64,000 nt of DNA, taken from contig NZ_BBRJ01000002.1 of the NCBI RefSeq assembly GCF_002090095.1, positions 372,001 through 436,000 of the forward strand. Reading direction: 5' to 3'. Positions 32,622 to 40,424 of the stretch are shown piece by piece. The notes under the pieces were generated by a model. That model was not told the DNA's origin. It did no database searches and saw only the letters and a program-made list of their open reading frames with translations. A program made the position numbers and the translations under genes. The DNA is from Demequina sp. NBRC 110053. Its GTDB lineage: Bacteria; Actinomycetota; Actinomycetes; Actinomycetales; Demequinaceae. Within the stretch, counting starts at the first letter, position 1. Each line of letters starts with the position of its first letter.

Positions 32622-33257
32622 ATGCCGCAGACCGCGAGCAGCTACCACCACGGCGATCTTCGCGTGGCACTCGTGGACGCCGGGCTGTCGCTCGCGCGAG
32701 AAGGCGGCGTCGACGCCGTCGGCGTGCGAGAGGTGACCCGCGCCGCTGGCGTCTCCCCCGCATCGGCCTACCGGCACTTCGACGACCACCGCGCCCTGGT
32801 GGTCGCCGTCGCTCTCGCCGCGCAGGATCGGCTCGCAGAGACGATGGTCGCGCGCATCAGCGCGCTGACGGCCGATGCGGGCAACGCCGCCAGCACAGCG
32901 ACAGCTCGGTTGCGCGGTGTCGGGCTGGGATACATCGAGTTCGCCCTCGCGGAGCCCGGCTGGTTCGAGCTCGCGCTGCTGACGTTCGACCCTCGCCCAG
33001 GCGGCGCACCGGCCGTGATCGTCGACAGCGAGGTGCCTGCGCCCTTCCTCATGCTGGTGGGCGCGCTCGACGAGTGCGCCGCGGCGGGCGTGATCACCGC
33101 GGCGCAGCGCGAGCACGCCGAGTGGCCGTGCTGGTCGGCCGTTCACGGTTTCGCCGACATCGCGACGCGCGGGCCGCTGGTGGGTCAGGATCCGGCTGCG
33201 CTGGCCGCTCTGGGCGAGCGAGTGGTCGATGCGATCATCGCCGGGCTGCGCGCGTGA
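32622..33257 (+). CDS. TetR/AcrR-family transcriptional regulator
   Basis: 211 residues from ATG 32622, chosen because AGGAGG lies 8 nt upstream; the longer reading from 32541 would run through the promoter. HTH: YHHGDLRVALVDAGLSLAREGGVDAVGVREVTRAAGVSPASAYRHFDDHRALVVAVA. The C-terminal ligand domain (WFELALLTFD, WSAVHGFADIATRG) resembles the TetR_C_13 or WHG class. Likely represses the divergent ABC exporter. Its 3' end overlaps the convergent BTAD gene by 23 nt. Confidence 0.9.
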   Translation: MPQTASSYHHGDLRVALVDAGLSLAREGGVDAVGVREVTRAAGVSPASAYRHFDDHRALVVAVALAAQDRLAETMVARISALTADAGNAASTATARLRGVGLGYIEFALAEPGWFELALLTFDPRPGGAPAVIVDSEVPAPFLMLVGALDECAAAGVITAAQREHAEWPCWSAVHGFADIATRGPLVGQDPAALAALGERVVDAIIAGLRA

Positions 33258-34986
33258 GCGGCACGCCGCGCGCCTGCATCGCGGTGTCGAGCACGACCGC
33301 CGCGCGGTCGAGCATGTCGACCAGACCGCAGCGAGCGGCCAGGATGCGCAGATCCTCTGCTCGGCCGCTGGCGGTGTCGATCTCGCCCCAGGTCAGCGCA
33401 AGCTCTGCGTGCGCCAAGGCGACGTCGGCCCTCACCCATTCGTAGGCGTCGGTCTCACGCGAGCACGCTGCGCTGGCGGTCTGGATCCATTGCCGAGATG
33501 CGCTCCGGTCACCGGCGGCGTCGTAGGCGAGCGCCATGACCTTGGCGGACATCCCCTGCCAGCACGCGTCCTTCAGCTGACACGAGAGCTCGAAGGTGGA
33601 CTCCAGGCTCGCGATGACCTCGCGCGGGTCGGCCCCGAGGGCGAGGTCGACGTGCGCGCCCCACGCCTCGACCCAGGGGCGGAAGGCGGACCAACGCTCT
33701 CGCTCGATGATCGCAAGCGACCGGTCCACCCAGCTGCGCGCCTCCGGCAGGTCGCCCTGCCAGTACAGGGTGCGCGCACCCACCCCCAGCGACCACGCCT
33801 CTCGTCGCGCCTTGCCCGCCGAGCGCGCGTGAGCGATGGCTGCGCGGAACGTCTCCCGGGCCCTATCGAGGTGGCCGCGATCGTGCAGGTCCATGGCCTC
33901 GATCGACGCGACCTGAGCGAGCAGCGCGGGATCGGCACCGGCGAGCTCGCGCGACCACTCCAGGTGCACCGCCGCGGTGACCCGGCGCCCCGCGAGGACC
34001 TCGACATTGGCGAGCTCGGACAGCGCGCGCGACGCGATCGCATCGAGTCCCGCATCCGATGCGGCCGCGAGCGCGCCGCCCAGCACCACCGACCCCTCGT
34101 CGTCGTGGCTGTGCACGGCATGGACCAGCGCGGTGCCGAGCTCGAGCAGGCACTCCGCGACCATCGCCGTGTCACCCGAATCTTGCGCAGCGGCCGCAGC
34201 GCCGCGCAGGCGCGCGATCCCTTCCGCCGCGACACCCGCCGACAGCGCGTCGAGCCCTGACGCCCGCAGGGCCTTGGCAGTGGCGAGTGGCGACACTCCC
34301 GCACCCGTCTGCGCGGGCCGGGGCGCGGCGGCGTCACGGAGCGCGGCACTGGGTGCAACTCCCAGCTCCCGCTGCAGCATCGCCGAGCTGGTCTGCGCCT
34401 GACGCGCGGCGGCCTCGGTGCGGCCCGTGGCGGCGAGGGCGGAGATGAGCAGCACGTGAGGCCCCTCGTCGAGAGGCTCGCGCGCGACCATGATGCGAGC
34501 CAGGTCGACGGCGACGTCGGGCTCGCCCTGCGCGAGCGCACGCAAGGTCGCCTCACGAATGCCCGAGAGCACCTCGGCGTCGACCCTCTCACGCTCGACG
34601 AGCAACCAGGTCTCGAACGTGGCGCTGTCGCGCACGTCGACCCGCTCGAGGAACCGACCCTCGGGCGGCAAGCCCGTGAAGCGCCCAAGCGCGGCGACCG
34701 TGACGTCGACCTCGATCCCCGGACCCAGGTCACCGCTCAGCGGGTCGCCATGGAACGCCTCGGGTGCGCCGAGCTTGCGGCGCAGCTCCGCCAGGGTCCA
34801 TCGCAGTGCGCCCATGGGGTCATCGGCCTGCGAGAACAGCTCGTCCACGAGGGTCTGGCGTGACACCGGGTCGGGCGAGCGGATCAGCCTCGCCAGCAGC
34901 GCCCATGCCTTGTGGCCGCGCGGTCCGGGCACGCCAACGCCGTCACGCTCCAGCCGCGGACGGCCCAGCAGGCGGATGGTCAGCAC
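33235..34986 (-). CDS. BTAD-domain regulator (AfsR/SARP-like) with C-terminal TPR-type helices
   Basis: 583 residues. N-terminal winged-helix of the OmpR type: TIRLLGRPRLERDGVGVPGP, GALRWTLAELRRKLG; then bacterial transcriptional activation domain helices (FLERVDVRDSATFETWLLVERERVDAEVLSGI... ALAQGEPDVAVDLARIMV... LQRELGVAPSAALRD). The remaining 350 residues form helical repeats. There is no NB-ARC ATPase module. Such regulators activate secondary-metabolite or stress genes; the target here is not obvious. No operon partner. Confidence 0.85.
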   Translation of the reverse strand: MLTIRLLGRPRLERDGVGVPGPRGHKAWALLARLIRSPDPVSRQTLVDELFSQADDPMGALRWTLAELRRKLGAPEAFHGDPLSGDLGPGIEVDVTVAALGRFTGLPPEGRFLERVDVRDSATFETWLLVERERVDAEVLSGIREATLRALAQGEPDVAVDLARIMVAREPLDEGPHVLLISALAATGRTEAAARQAQTSSAMLQRELGVAPSAALRDAAAPRPAQTGAGVSPLATAKALRASGLDALSAGVAAEGIARLRGAAAAAQDSGDTAMVAECLLELGTALVHAVHSHDDEGSVVLGGALAAASDAGLDAIASRALSELANVEVLAGRRVTAAVHLEWSRELAGADPALLAQVASIEAMDLHDRGHLDRARETFRAAIAHARSAGKARREAWSLGVGARTLYWQGDLPEARSWVDRSLAIIERERWSAFRPWVEAWGAHVDLALGADPREVIASLESTFELSCQLKDACWQGMSAKVMALAYDAAGDRSASRQWIQTASAACSRETDAYEWVRADVALAHAELALTWGEIDTASGRAEDLRILAARCGLVDMLDRAAVVLDTAMQARGVPLTRAARR

Positions 34987-35040
34987 CGGCGCGCCTCCCT
35001 GGTGGCAGGATGACCTGGCTCAGTGGCTCAAGGCTACGCC

Positions 35041-35292
35041 TCAAGCCGCGAGGCTGACCCGCAGCGCGCGATCCGGCGAGGCGGCCATGTGGTGCCGTTG
35101 CTCAGCACGGATGACCGCGAACGCCCGCTCGCGTGCGATCTCCGTGCCCTCCCAGTCCGTGAGGGCCGCGGCGGCACCTGGCTGCGTCGCACGCGCGGCA
35201 TCGGCGAGGGCCTCGAGCTCCTCGCGCACTGCGATGGTGCCGTGGGCCATGATGACGTCCGCGAGTTGCTCGACGGTGATGGTGATGTCCAT
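35041..35292 (-). CDS. Small uncharacterised protein
   Basis: 83 residues starting MDITITVEQLADVIMAHG with AAGGGG 8 nt before ATG 35292. Mostly alpha helical with many acidic and alanine residues: VREELEALADAARATQPGAAAALTDWEGTEIARERAFAVIRAEQ. No recognised domain. Codon use looks like its neighbours. It is divergent from the SRPBCC-ArsR pair, and its promoter region contains the four 12-bp-spaced GTGTGA boxes. Confidence 0.6.
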   Translation of the reverse strand: MDITITVEQLADVIMAHGTIAVREELEALADAARATQPGAAAALTDWEGTEIARERAFAVIRAEQRHHMAASPDRALRVSLAA

Positions 35293-35338
35293 GATCGTGC
35301 CCCTTTCCGTGGTCACGCGACCATGGTCGGGTCGGGCC

Positions 35339-35380
35339 GTGTGACCGCCCGTGTGAGGGCGGGTGTGATGTGCCGTGTGA
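35339..35380. repeat. Four GTGTGA boxes at exact 12-bp spacing
   Basis: GTGTGA starts at 35339, 35351, 35363 and 35375. The sequence between boxes is not conserved, apart from CC or GG before most of them. The array lies in the divergent gap between the 83-residue gene and the SRPBCC-ArsR genes, 47 nt from the former. A 12-bp period does not quite match the DNA helical turn but would place sites on nearly the same face. Probably a regulator-binding array. Confidence 0.6.
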
Positions 35381-35395
35381 CGCCGGACCGATAAC

Positions 35396-35447
35396 TGCAA
35401 TTGCACGGTTGCACAACCACACGACTGGTGCAACCATGGAGTTGCAC
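35396..35447 (+). promoter_or_regulatory. TTGCAC repeat cluster upstream of the SRPBCC-ArsR operon
   Basis: TGCAATTGCA palindrome at 35396-35405, GGTTGCAC at 35407-35414, its inverse GTGCAACC at 35428-35435 and a further GTTGCAC at 35441-35447. These make a nested set of inverted TTGCAC sites starting 23 bases before the ATG. The natural candidate binder is the ArsR protein encoded by the second gene of the operon. Confidence 0.6.
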
Positions 35448-35469
35448 ATCGCCAAACCAAGGAGAAGTC

Positions 35470-35937
35470 ATGAACGCCACGCCCCACCCGCCCGCCGTCA
35501 TCGACCACGAGTCGTTCTCCATCACCCGCACCATCGAGATCGCCGCCCCCGTGGAGAAGGTGTGGGCCGCCGTGACCGAGCCCGAGCACATCGCCCGCTG
35601 GCACGCGGACGCCGCGACGCTCACGGCTCCCGAGGCCGGAGGCACGGGCGAGTGGACGTTCGACGGCTACGGCACCTATCCCATTCGTATCGAGGTGATC
35701 GACCGCCCGCGCTCGATCACCTATCGCTGGCCCTACGACGACCAGCGCGACCTCTCCGACGCCAACTCGACGGTCTTCACCTTCACCCTCGAGCCCGTCC
35801 CGGCCGGCACGAGGCTCACCGTGGTCGAGATCGGCTTCGAAACCCTGTCCGACCCGGCGGAGGCGCTGAAGGGCAACCAGCAGGGCTGGACGGAGCAACT
35901 GGACAAGCTGGTCGCCTATGTCGAGGGCGACGCATGA
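35470..35937 (+). CDS. SRPBCC/AHSA1-family protein
   Basis: 155 residues from ATG 35470 (AAGGAG 7 nt upstream). FSITRTIEIAAPVEKVWAAVTEPEHIARWHADA is the AHSA1 start; TYRWPYDD and AGTRLTVVEIGFETL follow in the usual order, and QQGWTEQLDKLVAYVEG is the C-terminal long helix. These START-like proteins bind hydrophobic ligands; AHSA1 relatives next to ArsR genes are common and their role is unclear. Stop and ArsR start overlap by ATGA. Confidence 0.9.
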   Translation: MNATPHPPAVIDHESFSITRTIEIAAPVEKVWAAVTEPEHIARWHADAATLTAPEAGGTGEWTFDGYGTYPIRIEVIDRPRSITYRWPYDDQRDLSDANSTVFTFTLEPVPAGTRLTVVEIGFETLSDPAEALKGNQQGWTEQLDKLVAYVEGDA

Positions 35938-36251
35938 CGTCGGACACCCTGGTGCCCACGTTCGCCGCCCTCGGGGACGCCACCCGATGGTCGATCCTCG
36001 TGGCTCTGGGCGAGAGGCCAGCGAGCGCATCGGCCCTCGCAGAGCGGCTCCCCGTGTCGCGCCAAGCCATCGCCAAGCACCTCGCCGTGCTGCTGGAGGT
36101 CGGGCTCGTCGAGCCCGTGCCCGTCGGGCGAGAGGTGCGCTACCGCGCCCTCGGCGCACGGCTCACCCAGACGGCCGATGCGCTGGCCAAGGTGGGGGCG
36201 GCGTGGGAGCGGCGCCTGGCGACCATCAAGGACATCGCGGAAGGGCTGTAG
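35934..36251 (+). CDS. ArsR-family transcriptional regulator
   Basis: 105 residues. Winged helix typical of ArsR: FAALGDATRWSILVALGERPASASALAERLPVSRQAIAKHLAVLLEVGLVEPVPVGREVRYRALG. No cysteine is present, so it is not a classical metal sensor. It is translated from an ATG overlapping the stop of the SRPBCC gene; such pairs are thought to self-regulate, and the TTGCAC cluster at 35396-35447 is a plausible operator. Confidence 0.92.
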   Translation: MTSDTLVPTFAALGDATRWSILVALGERPASASALAERLPVSRQAIAKHLAVLLEVGLVEPVPVGREVRYRALGARLTQTADALAKVGAAWERRLATIKDIAEGL

Positions 36252-36302
36252 CGCCGGCTCAACCCCCTGTCGGCTGGCGCCGGGCCGTGCCAGGATCGAC
36301 CC

Positions 36303-36710
36303 ATGAGGTACGCGATCGACGCCGCCGTGGCCCTCGAGATCGCGGCGGGGACACTTGCGGTAGACCCGGCCCACCAGCTGGTGGGCCCGGGCCGGCTGCG
36401 CTCGGACGCGATGGGGATCCTCTTCGCGGCGGTGCGCGAGGGCGGTCTCGACGATGGCCAGGCGCGCGGACAACTGGAGGCGCTGGCCTCGCTCAAGATG
36501 CGTCTGCTGAACGACCGGGTCTCTCGCGCGGTGGCGTGGAAGATCGCGGTCTCGCGCGAGTGGAGTGACCTCGTGGTGGCCGAGTACCTCGCGGTGGCGT
36601 CCCTGCAGGCCGACGCGCTGGTCGCCCTCGACCCGGCGCTCGCCGCCGGGGCCGAGGGCGTGGTCGACCTTGCGCCCGTCGAGGCGCTCGGGCGGAACTC
36701 CGGACGCTAG
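36303..36710 (+). CDS. PIN-like domain protein, no antitoxin partner
   Basis: 135 residues. MRYAIDAAVALEIAAG with an early Asp, a middle LRSDAMGILFAA, VSRAVAWKIAV and a final AEYLAVASLQADALVALDPALA resemble the strand-helix order of VapC-type PIN ribonucleases, including acidic residues in corresponding places. No antitoxin gene lies next to it, and the match is by eye only. CAGGAT 6 nt before ATG 36303 fits a leaderless start. Function uncertain. Confidence 0.5.
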   Translation: MRYAIDAAVALEIAAGTLAVDPAHQLVGPGRLRSDAMGILFAAVREGGLDDGQARGQLEALASLKMRLLNDRVSRAVAWKIAVSREWSDLVVAEYLAVASLQADALVALDPALAAGAEGVVDLAPVEALGRNSGR

Positions 36711-37003
36711 TCGACCAGCCCGACCGACGGGTCGAACGCTACGTACTGCGACACGTCCTTGCCCACACGGTCCTTGGCGTCCTGCGACATGCTCGGGTAC
36801 GCCCAGCCCACGTCCCTCTGCGCGCCGTCGTTGGTCTGGTAGTACTGCGCCTCGCCGCGCCACGAGCAGGTGTACTGGGTGTCGCTCTTCTCGATCTCCT
36901 GGGCGTGGACCGCCTCGGGCGGGAAGTACCACGCGCCATCGATGAACACGAGGTCGTCCTTGTCAGCCTCGGCGAGGACGGTGCCGTTGAGTACTGCCTT
37001 CAT
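36707..37003 (-). CDS. DUF427 family protein
   Basis: 98 residues. MKAVLNGTVLAEADKDDLVFIDGAWYFPPEAV, then SDTQYTCSWRGEAQYYQ and VGWAYPSM match the compact DUF427 beta fold found across actinobacteria and proteobacteria. No activity is known. GGAGGCACCCC precedes the ATG. Overlaps the convergent PIN-like gene by 4 nt and is followed 33 nt upstream by the NADP oxidoreductase gene in the same direction, so the two may be co-transcribed. Confidence 0.88.
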   Translation of the reverse strand: MKAVLNGTVLAEADKDDLVFIDGAWYFPPEAVHAQEIEKSDTQYTCSWRGEAQYYQTNDGAQRDVGWAYPSMSQDAKDRVGKDVSQYVAFDPSVGLVD

Positions 37004-37036
37004 GGGGTGCCTCCTGGGTGTCGTGAGGGGGGTGGG

Positions 37037-37684
37037 TCAGGTCTGCTGGACCCGCTCGACGTCCTGCGTGAGTTCCTTGAGCTCGTCGAGGGTGGTGCGC
37101 TTGACGTAGGCCGGCGTGTCGCGTTCGACGCGCCAGGACTCGCTCAGGGGGCCAAGGTCCAGCACGTCGTAGCCGAGCACATCGAGGAACTCGGCGACCT
37201 TGATCTTGGATGCATGGTCGTTGCCGGCGATGGGTAGCGCGCGCCGGTTCTCCTCGCCTGCCGGAAGGCCGTCCTTCGGGATGTCCTTGGCGGGGATGTT
37301 GTTGAACGCCTTGACCACGTGACTGTGCGGCAGGTGCCTCTGCAGCAGCTCTGAGGTGGTCGACTCATTGCTGTCGAGCTCCGCGATGCGACCGTCGCGC
37401 TGCGGGTAGTAGTTGTTCGCGTCCATGACGACCTTGTCCTCGAACGCGGCCACCGGGAGGTTGCCGATCGAGCCCAGCGGTATCGCCACCAGCACCAGCT
37501 CACCAGCGCTGATCGCCTCCTCGACGGACCCTGCCTTGGCCGCGTCGCCGAGCTCCTTCACGAGGTCGTCGAGCGACTGCGCCCCGCGCGAGTTCGAGAT
37601 CACCACCTCGAAGCCGTGGTCCACCGCCGCGCGAGCGACGTTCGAGCCGATGTTGCCGGAGCCGATGATGCCGATGGTCGTCAT
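37037..37684 (-). CDS. NADP oxidoreductase, F420-dependent-type (NADPH-dinucleotide-binding)
   Basis: 215 residues from ATG 37684. N-terminal Rossmann fold TIGIIGSGNIGSNVARAAVDHGFEVVISNSRG with GxGxxG and a Ser/Arg pair (NSRG) suited to NADP phosphate, VVMDANNYYPQRDG, HVVKAFNNIPA, then a short helical domain. Family members are F420-dependent NADP reductases or related oxidoreductases. A reading from further upstream (37888) is rejected because the conserved start is at MTTIGIIG. Possibly co-transcribed with DUF427. Confidence 0.9.
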   Translation of the reverse strand: MTTIGIIGSGNIGSNVARAAVDHGFEVVISNSRGAQSLDDLVKELGDAAKAGSVEEAISAGELVLVAIPLGSIGNLPVAAFEDKVVMDANNYYPQRDGRIAELDSNESTTSELLQRHLPHSHVVKAFNNIPAKDIPKDGLPAGEENRRALPIAGNDHASKIKVAEFLDVLGYDVLDLGPLSESWRVERDTPAYVKRTTLDELKELTQDVERVQQT

Positions 37685-37766
37685 GTGTCCCGGAACGTCC
37701 CGGTTCGGGAGCGTATTCCAGGCCGGTGCGGTTGTCGGGTCGGGCGCAAGCTGCCAAGCTGCGGTC

Positions 37767-38642
37767 ATGGAAAGTCCCGAGAGCGCGGCGCTGCGCTCTC
37801 GCGTGTTCGAGGTGTTGGCTACTCGCTTCCCCTCCGCGACACTCGTGGATCGGGCCGACTTGCTTGGCTTCACCGTCGATGGCGTCAAGCTTCCGCTGAT
37901 CGACTACTCACGCGGCATCCGCAATCCTCAGCTGCTCGACGCCACCTTGAGCGTGGTGTCGTCCGCGGACGGCCCTTACGGCGACGAGCAGGTCGCGCCG
38001 GGCGTTTGGCGGTACGACTTCCGAGCCGGCGGATCCGGCGGCGACAACCGAAAGCTCATCGAGGCCCACCGGCTGGGAGTCGACATCATCCTTTTCCGCA
38101 AACTGCGGCCCAACATCTACCAAGCGGTCTACCCCGCGCGCGTGGCGCACGTCGACGAGGGCGTCGGCCAGGTGCTCGTCACGCTCGACGATCTAGTATC
38201 GATAGCTGACCACACGCCTTCCGTTGTTGAGCGGCGCTGGGCTGAGTACATCGCGAAGCACCGCGTGCACCAACCAGCCTTCCGCGGCATGGTGCTGAGG
38301 GCCTACGAGACGCAGTGCACGGTCTGCCGGTTCAAGCACGCCGAACTCTTGGATGCCGCGCACATCACCGCAGATGCGAATGAGGCCGGAGACGCAGTGG
38401 TGACCAATGGCATGGCGATGTGCAAGATCCATCACGCCGCCTACGACCAGAACTTCCTCGGCATCACGCCGGATTACACGATCACGATCAACGGTGACCT
38501 GTTGGCCGAGGTCGACGGACCGATGCTCAAGCACGGCCTGCAGGAGATGCACGGGGCGCACATCACTCTCCCGCGGCGGCGCGCCGAACATCCGGATCGC
38601 GAGCGATTGTCACAGCGCTACTTGGAGTTCTCGTTGCGGTAG
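37767..38642 (+). CDS. HNH endonuclease
   Basis: 291 residues from ATG 37767 (CAAGCT 6 nt upstream). The C-terminal HNH module is complete: CTVCRFKHAELLDAAHITADAN, VVTNGMAMCKIHHAAYDQNFLGI, with Cys-x-x-Cys zinc ligands and the His-Asn-His core. The first 190 residues (LATRFPSATLVDRADLLGFTVDG... RLGVDIILFRKLRPNIYQAVYPARVAHVD) form an unrecognised domain. Parts of the gene are less GC-rich than the neighbours, which hints at transfer. There is no methylase nearby, so a modification-dependent or orphan role is possible. Confidence 0.85.
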   Translation: MESPESAALRSRVFEVLATRFPSATLVDRADLLGFTVDGVKLPLIDYSRGIRNPQLLDATLSVVSSADGPYGDEQVAPGVWRYDFRAGGSGGDNRKLIEAHRLGVDIILFRKLRPNIYQAVYPARVAHVDEGVGQVLVTLDDLVSIADHTPSVVERRWAEYIAKHRVHQPAFRGMVLRAYETQCTVCRFKHAELLDAAHITADANEAGDAVVTNGMAMCKIHHAAYDQNFLGITPDYTITINGDLLAEVDGPMLKHGLQEMHGAHITLPRRRAEHPDRERLSQRYLEFSLR

Positions 38643-38699
38643 GCAGCTACGCACTGACTCCACGACGCTGTTCAGAGCGATCGTCGACGGAGGCGAGGA

Positions 38700-39152
38700 T
38701 CAGTTGCTCAACGAGTGCATCGCAATCAGATGGGCATTTCGCTTGGCAATCAGCCGCCGCAGGTAAGGAACGAGAACGACACGCTCCGCGAGCCGCCCGA
38801 AGAACGGCGAGCTCACGGTAATCACGTCTGTCATCCGTGAACCTTCGCCTCTCTGCTCGAAGCTGTGCTCGTGGATGAATGCCTTGAAGGGTCCAGCGAC
38901 CTGCTGGTCGACAAAACGCACCGGCGCCTCGACCTCAGTGACCTGCGACGTCATGGTGAACCAGACACCGCAGTGCCGCGCACGCCAGGTGACGGATTCG
39001 CCAAGGCTAATCTGACCGGACGTCACACCGGCGATTGCCTTCTCACCTGAGTGAGCCAACGATGCGACATGAGCGTCGATGTCCAGCGAAGCCTCGAACA
39101 GCGCATCGGCTGCCACAGACGACTCGGTCACGAGCGTGGAGGTCGACGACAC
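38700..39152 (-). CDS. SRPBCC-family protein (cyclase/dehydrase type)
   Basis: 150 residues. LVTESSVAADALFEASLDIDAHVASLAHSGEKAIAGV opens a START-like fold; GESVTWRARHCGVWFTMTSQVTEVEAPVRFVDQQVAGPFKAFIHEHSFEQ is the characteristic beta sheet with the sequence FKAFIHEHSF that forms the cavity lid; a final helix VPYLRRLIAKRNAHLIA follows. Family ligands are hydrophobic small molecules. Single gene between the HNH and VOC genes; lower GC than average, like the HNH gene. Confidence 0.85.
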   Translation of the reverse strand: MSSTSTLVTESSVAADALFEASLDIDAHVASLAHSGEKAIAGVTSGQISLGESVTWRARHCGVWFTMTSQVTEVEAPVRFVDQQVAGPFKAFIHEHSFEQRGEGSRMTDVITVSSPFFGRLAERVVLVPYLRRLIAKRNAHLIAMHSLSN

Positions 39153-39238
39153 GCAGCCACAGTAGCGCTGAATGTCGTGTCAACGAAGTGGGCCTGTGGA
39201 CGCACCGAACGGGGGACCCTTGGGCACCTCCCAGTGGC

Positions 39239-39673
39239 TCAGCCCCGATTGAGCTCCTGCGCGAACATCACGATGATCCCGCTCGGCCCGCGGACATACG
39301 TCAGCTTGTAGACGTCCTGATAGGTCGCGACGCCGCGCAGCGGGTGGCATCCATGGCGAGCGGCGATCGCGAGCGCCTCGTCGATGTCGTCGACCGCGAG
39401 CGCGACGCGATGCATGCCAATTTCGTGGGGCAGCGTCGGCTCCGTAGGGATCGCGCTCGGATGGATGTACTCGAACAGCTCGATGCGCCCGCCGCGCGGC
39501 GCTTCCAGCATGGCGATGTGCGCATGGTTGCCGTCCAGACCGACGGCGGTGTCGGCCCACTCCCCGCTCACCGTGTCGCGGCCGAGCAGAACCAGCCCCA
39601 GGTCGGCGAAGAACGCGATCGCCGCCTCGAGGCTCTCCACGGCGATGCCGACGTTGTCGATGCGGACTCCCAT
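39239..39673 (-). CDS. VOC-family (glyoxalase/bleomycin-resistance type) protein
   Basis: 144 residues. Two beta-alpha-beta-beta-beta modules: VRIDNVGIAVESLEAAIAFFADLGLVLLGRD and HRVALAVDDIDEALAIAARHGCHPLRG. IELFEYIHP carries a metal-ligand Glu and GMHRVALAV the second module's His. Methylmalonyl-CoA epimerase or glyoxalase-like chemistry is possible. TACGGT lies 7 nt before ATG 39673, a leaderless pattern, and the gene is divergent from the reductase at 39740. Confidence 0.88.
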   Translation of the reverse strand: MGVRIDNVGIAVESLEAAIAFFADLGLVLLGRDTVSGEWADTAVGLDGNHAHIAMLEAPRGGRIELFEYIHPSAIPTEPTLPHEIGMHRVALAVDDIDEALAIAARHGCHPLRGVATYQDVYKLTYVRGPSGIIVMFAQELNRG

Positions 39674-39739
39674 AACGGGCACCGTAGCGCGGGACCGCTC
39701 ACCGCGCGCATCGCACTCGAGCCAGTTACCGTCGCTCAC

Positions 39740-40303
39740 ATGGGACGCATCATCGTGGAGCAGCACGTCACCGCGGACGGGTTCGCGGCCGGGCCGGGCG
39801 GAGAGCTCGACTGGGTCGACGGGTCGATCACGGACTCCGAGCCCATGGTCAGCCGCATGCTCGCCGAGTTCGAGGACACGAGCGCGATCATGCTCGGGCG
39901 CGTGACCTATGAGCTGTTCATCGCCTACTGGCCCACCGCGACCGAGGATCCGCTGGCCGCACCGATCAACACGCTCCCGCGCCACGTCGTCAGCACGACG
40001 CTCAGCCGCGCCCCGTGGGGCGAACACGAGCCCGCCACCCTGGAGCCTGGCGACGCGTGCGAGACAGCCGACCGCCTGTCAGCGATGTACGACGGCGACA
40101 TCATCGTGTGGGGAAGCCTCACCCTCGCATCGGCGCTGCTCGATGGCGGATGCGTCGATCAGGTGCGCCTGCGCGTCGCGCCGGTCATGATCGGAGCGGG
40201 CCTTCCCCTCTGGTCGGGCGGCTTCGCGCCTCGCAAGGCACGCCTGGTCGAGAACACCCGGCTCGAGACGGACCAGGTGCTGCTCACCTACGAGCTTCGC
40301 TGA
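39740..40303 (+). CDS. Dihydrofolate reductase-like (RibD C-terminal family) protein
   Basis: 187 residues. MGRIIVEQHVTADGFAAGPGGELDWVDG, SAIMLGRVTYELFIAYWPTA, DIIVWGSLTLASALLDGGCVDQVRL and PVMIGAGLPLWSGGF give the RibD_C pattern. Same family as the protein at 30108-30662 but a different subgroup (longer, YwjB-like). TACCGT 7 nt before the ATG. A hairpin terminator at 40329-40363 closes the transcript. Substrate unknown. Confidence 0.88.
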   Translation: MGRIIVEQHVTADGFAAGPGGELDWVDGSITDSEPMVSRMLAEFEDTSAIMLGRVTYELFIAYWPTATEDPLAAPINTLPRHVVSTTLSRAPWGEHEPATLEPGDACETADRLSAMYDGDIIVWGSLTLASALLDGGCVDQVRLRVAPVMIGAGLPLWSGGFAPRKARLVENTRLETDQVLLTYELR

Positions 40304-40328
40304 CGCACCGTTCGCGGCAAACAGCGAA

Positions 40329-40363
40329 CCGGCCCGCGACATGGCAGGTGTCGCGGGCCGGTG
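40329..40363. terminator. Strong hairpin between convergent genes
   Basis: ACCGGCCCGCGACA, loop TGGCAGG, TGTCGCGGGCCGGT: a perfect 14-bp stem 26 nt after the reductase stop and 62 nt before the stop of the convergent hydrolase. No long T-run on either side, so termination efficiency is uncertain, but the position suits a shared terminator. Confidence 0.7.
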
Positions 40364-40424
40364 CAGTCGGTTCAACTATCCGGCACCCGTGGTGTGGTGC
40401 CGTACGAGTTCCATCCTGAGCGAG

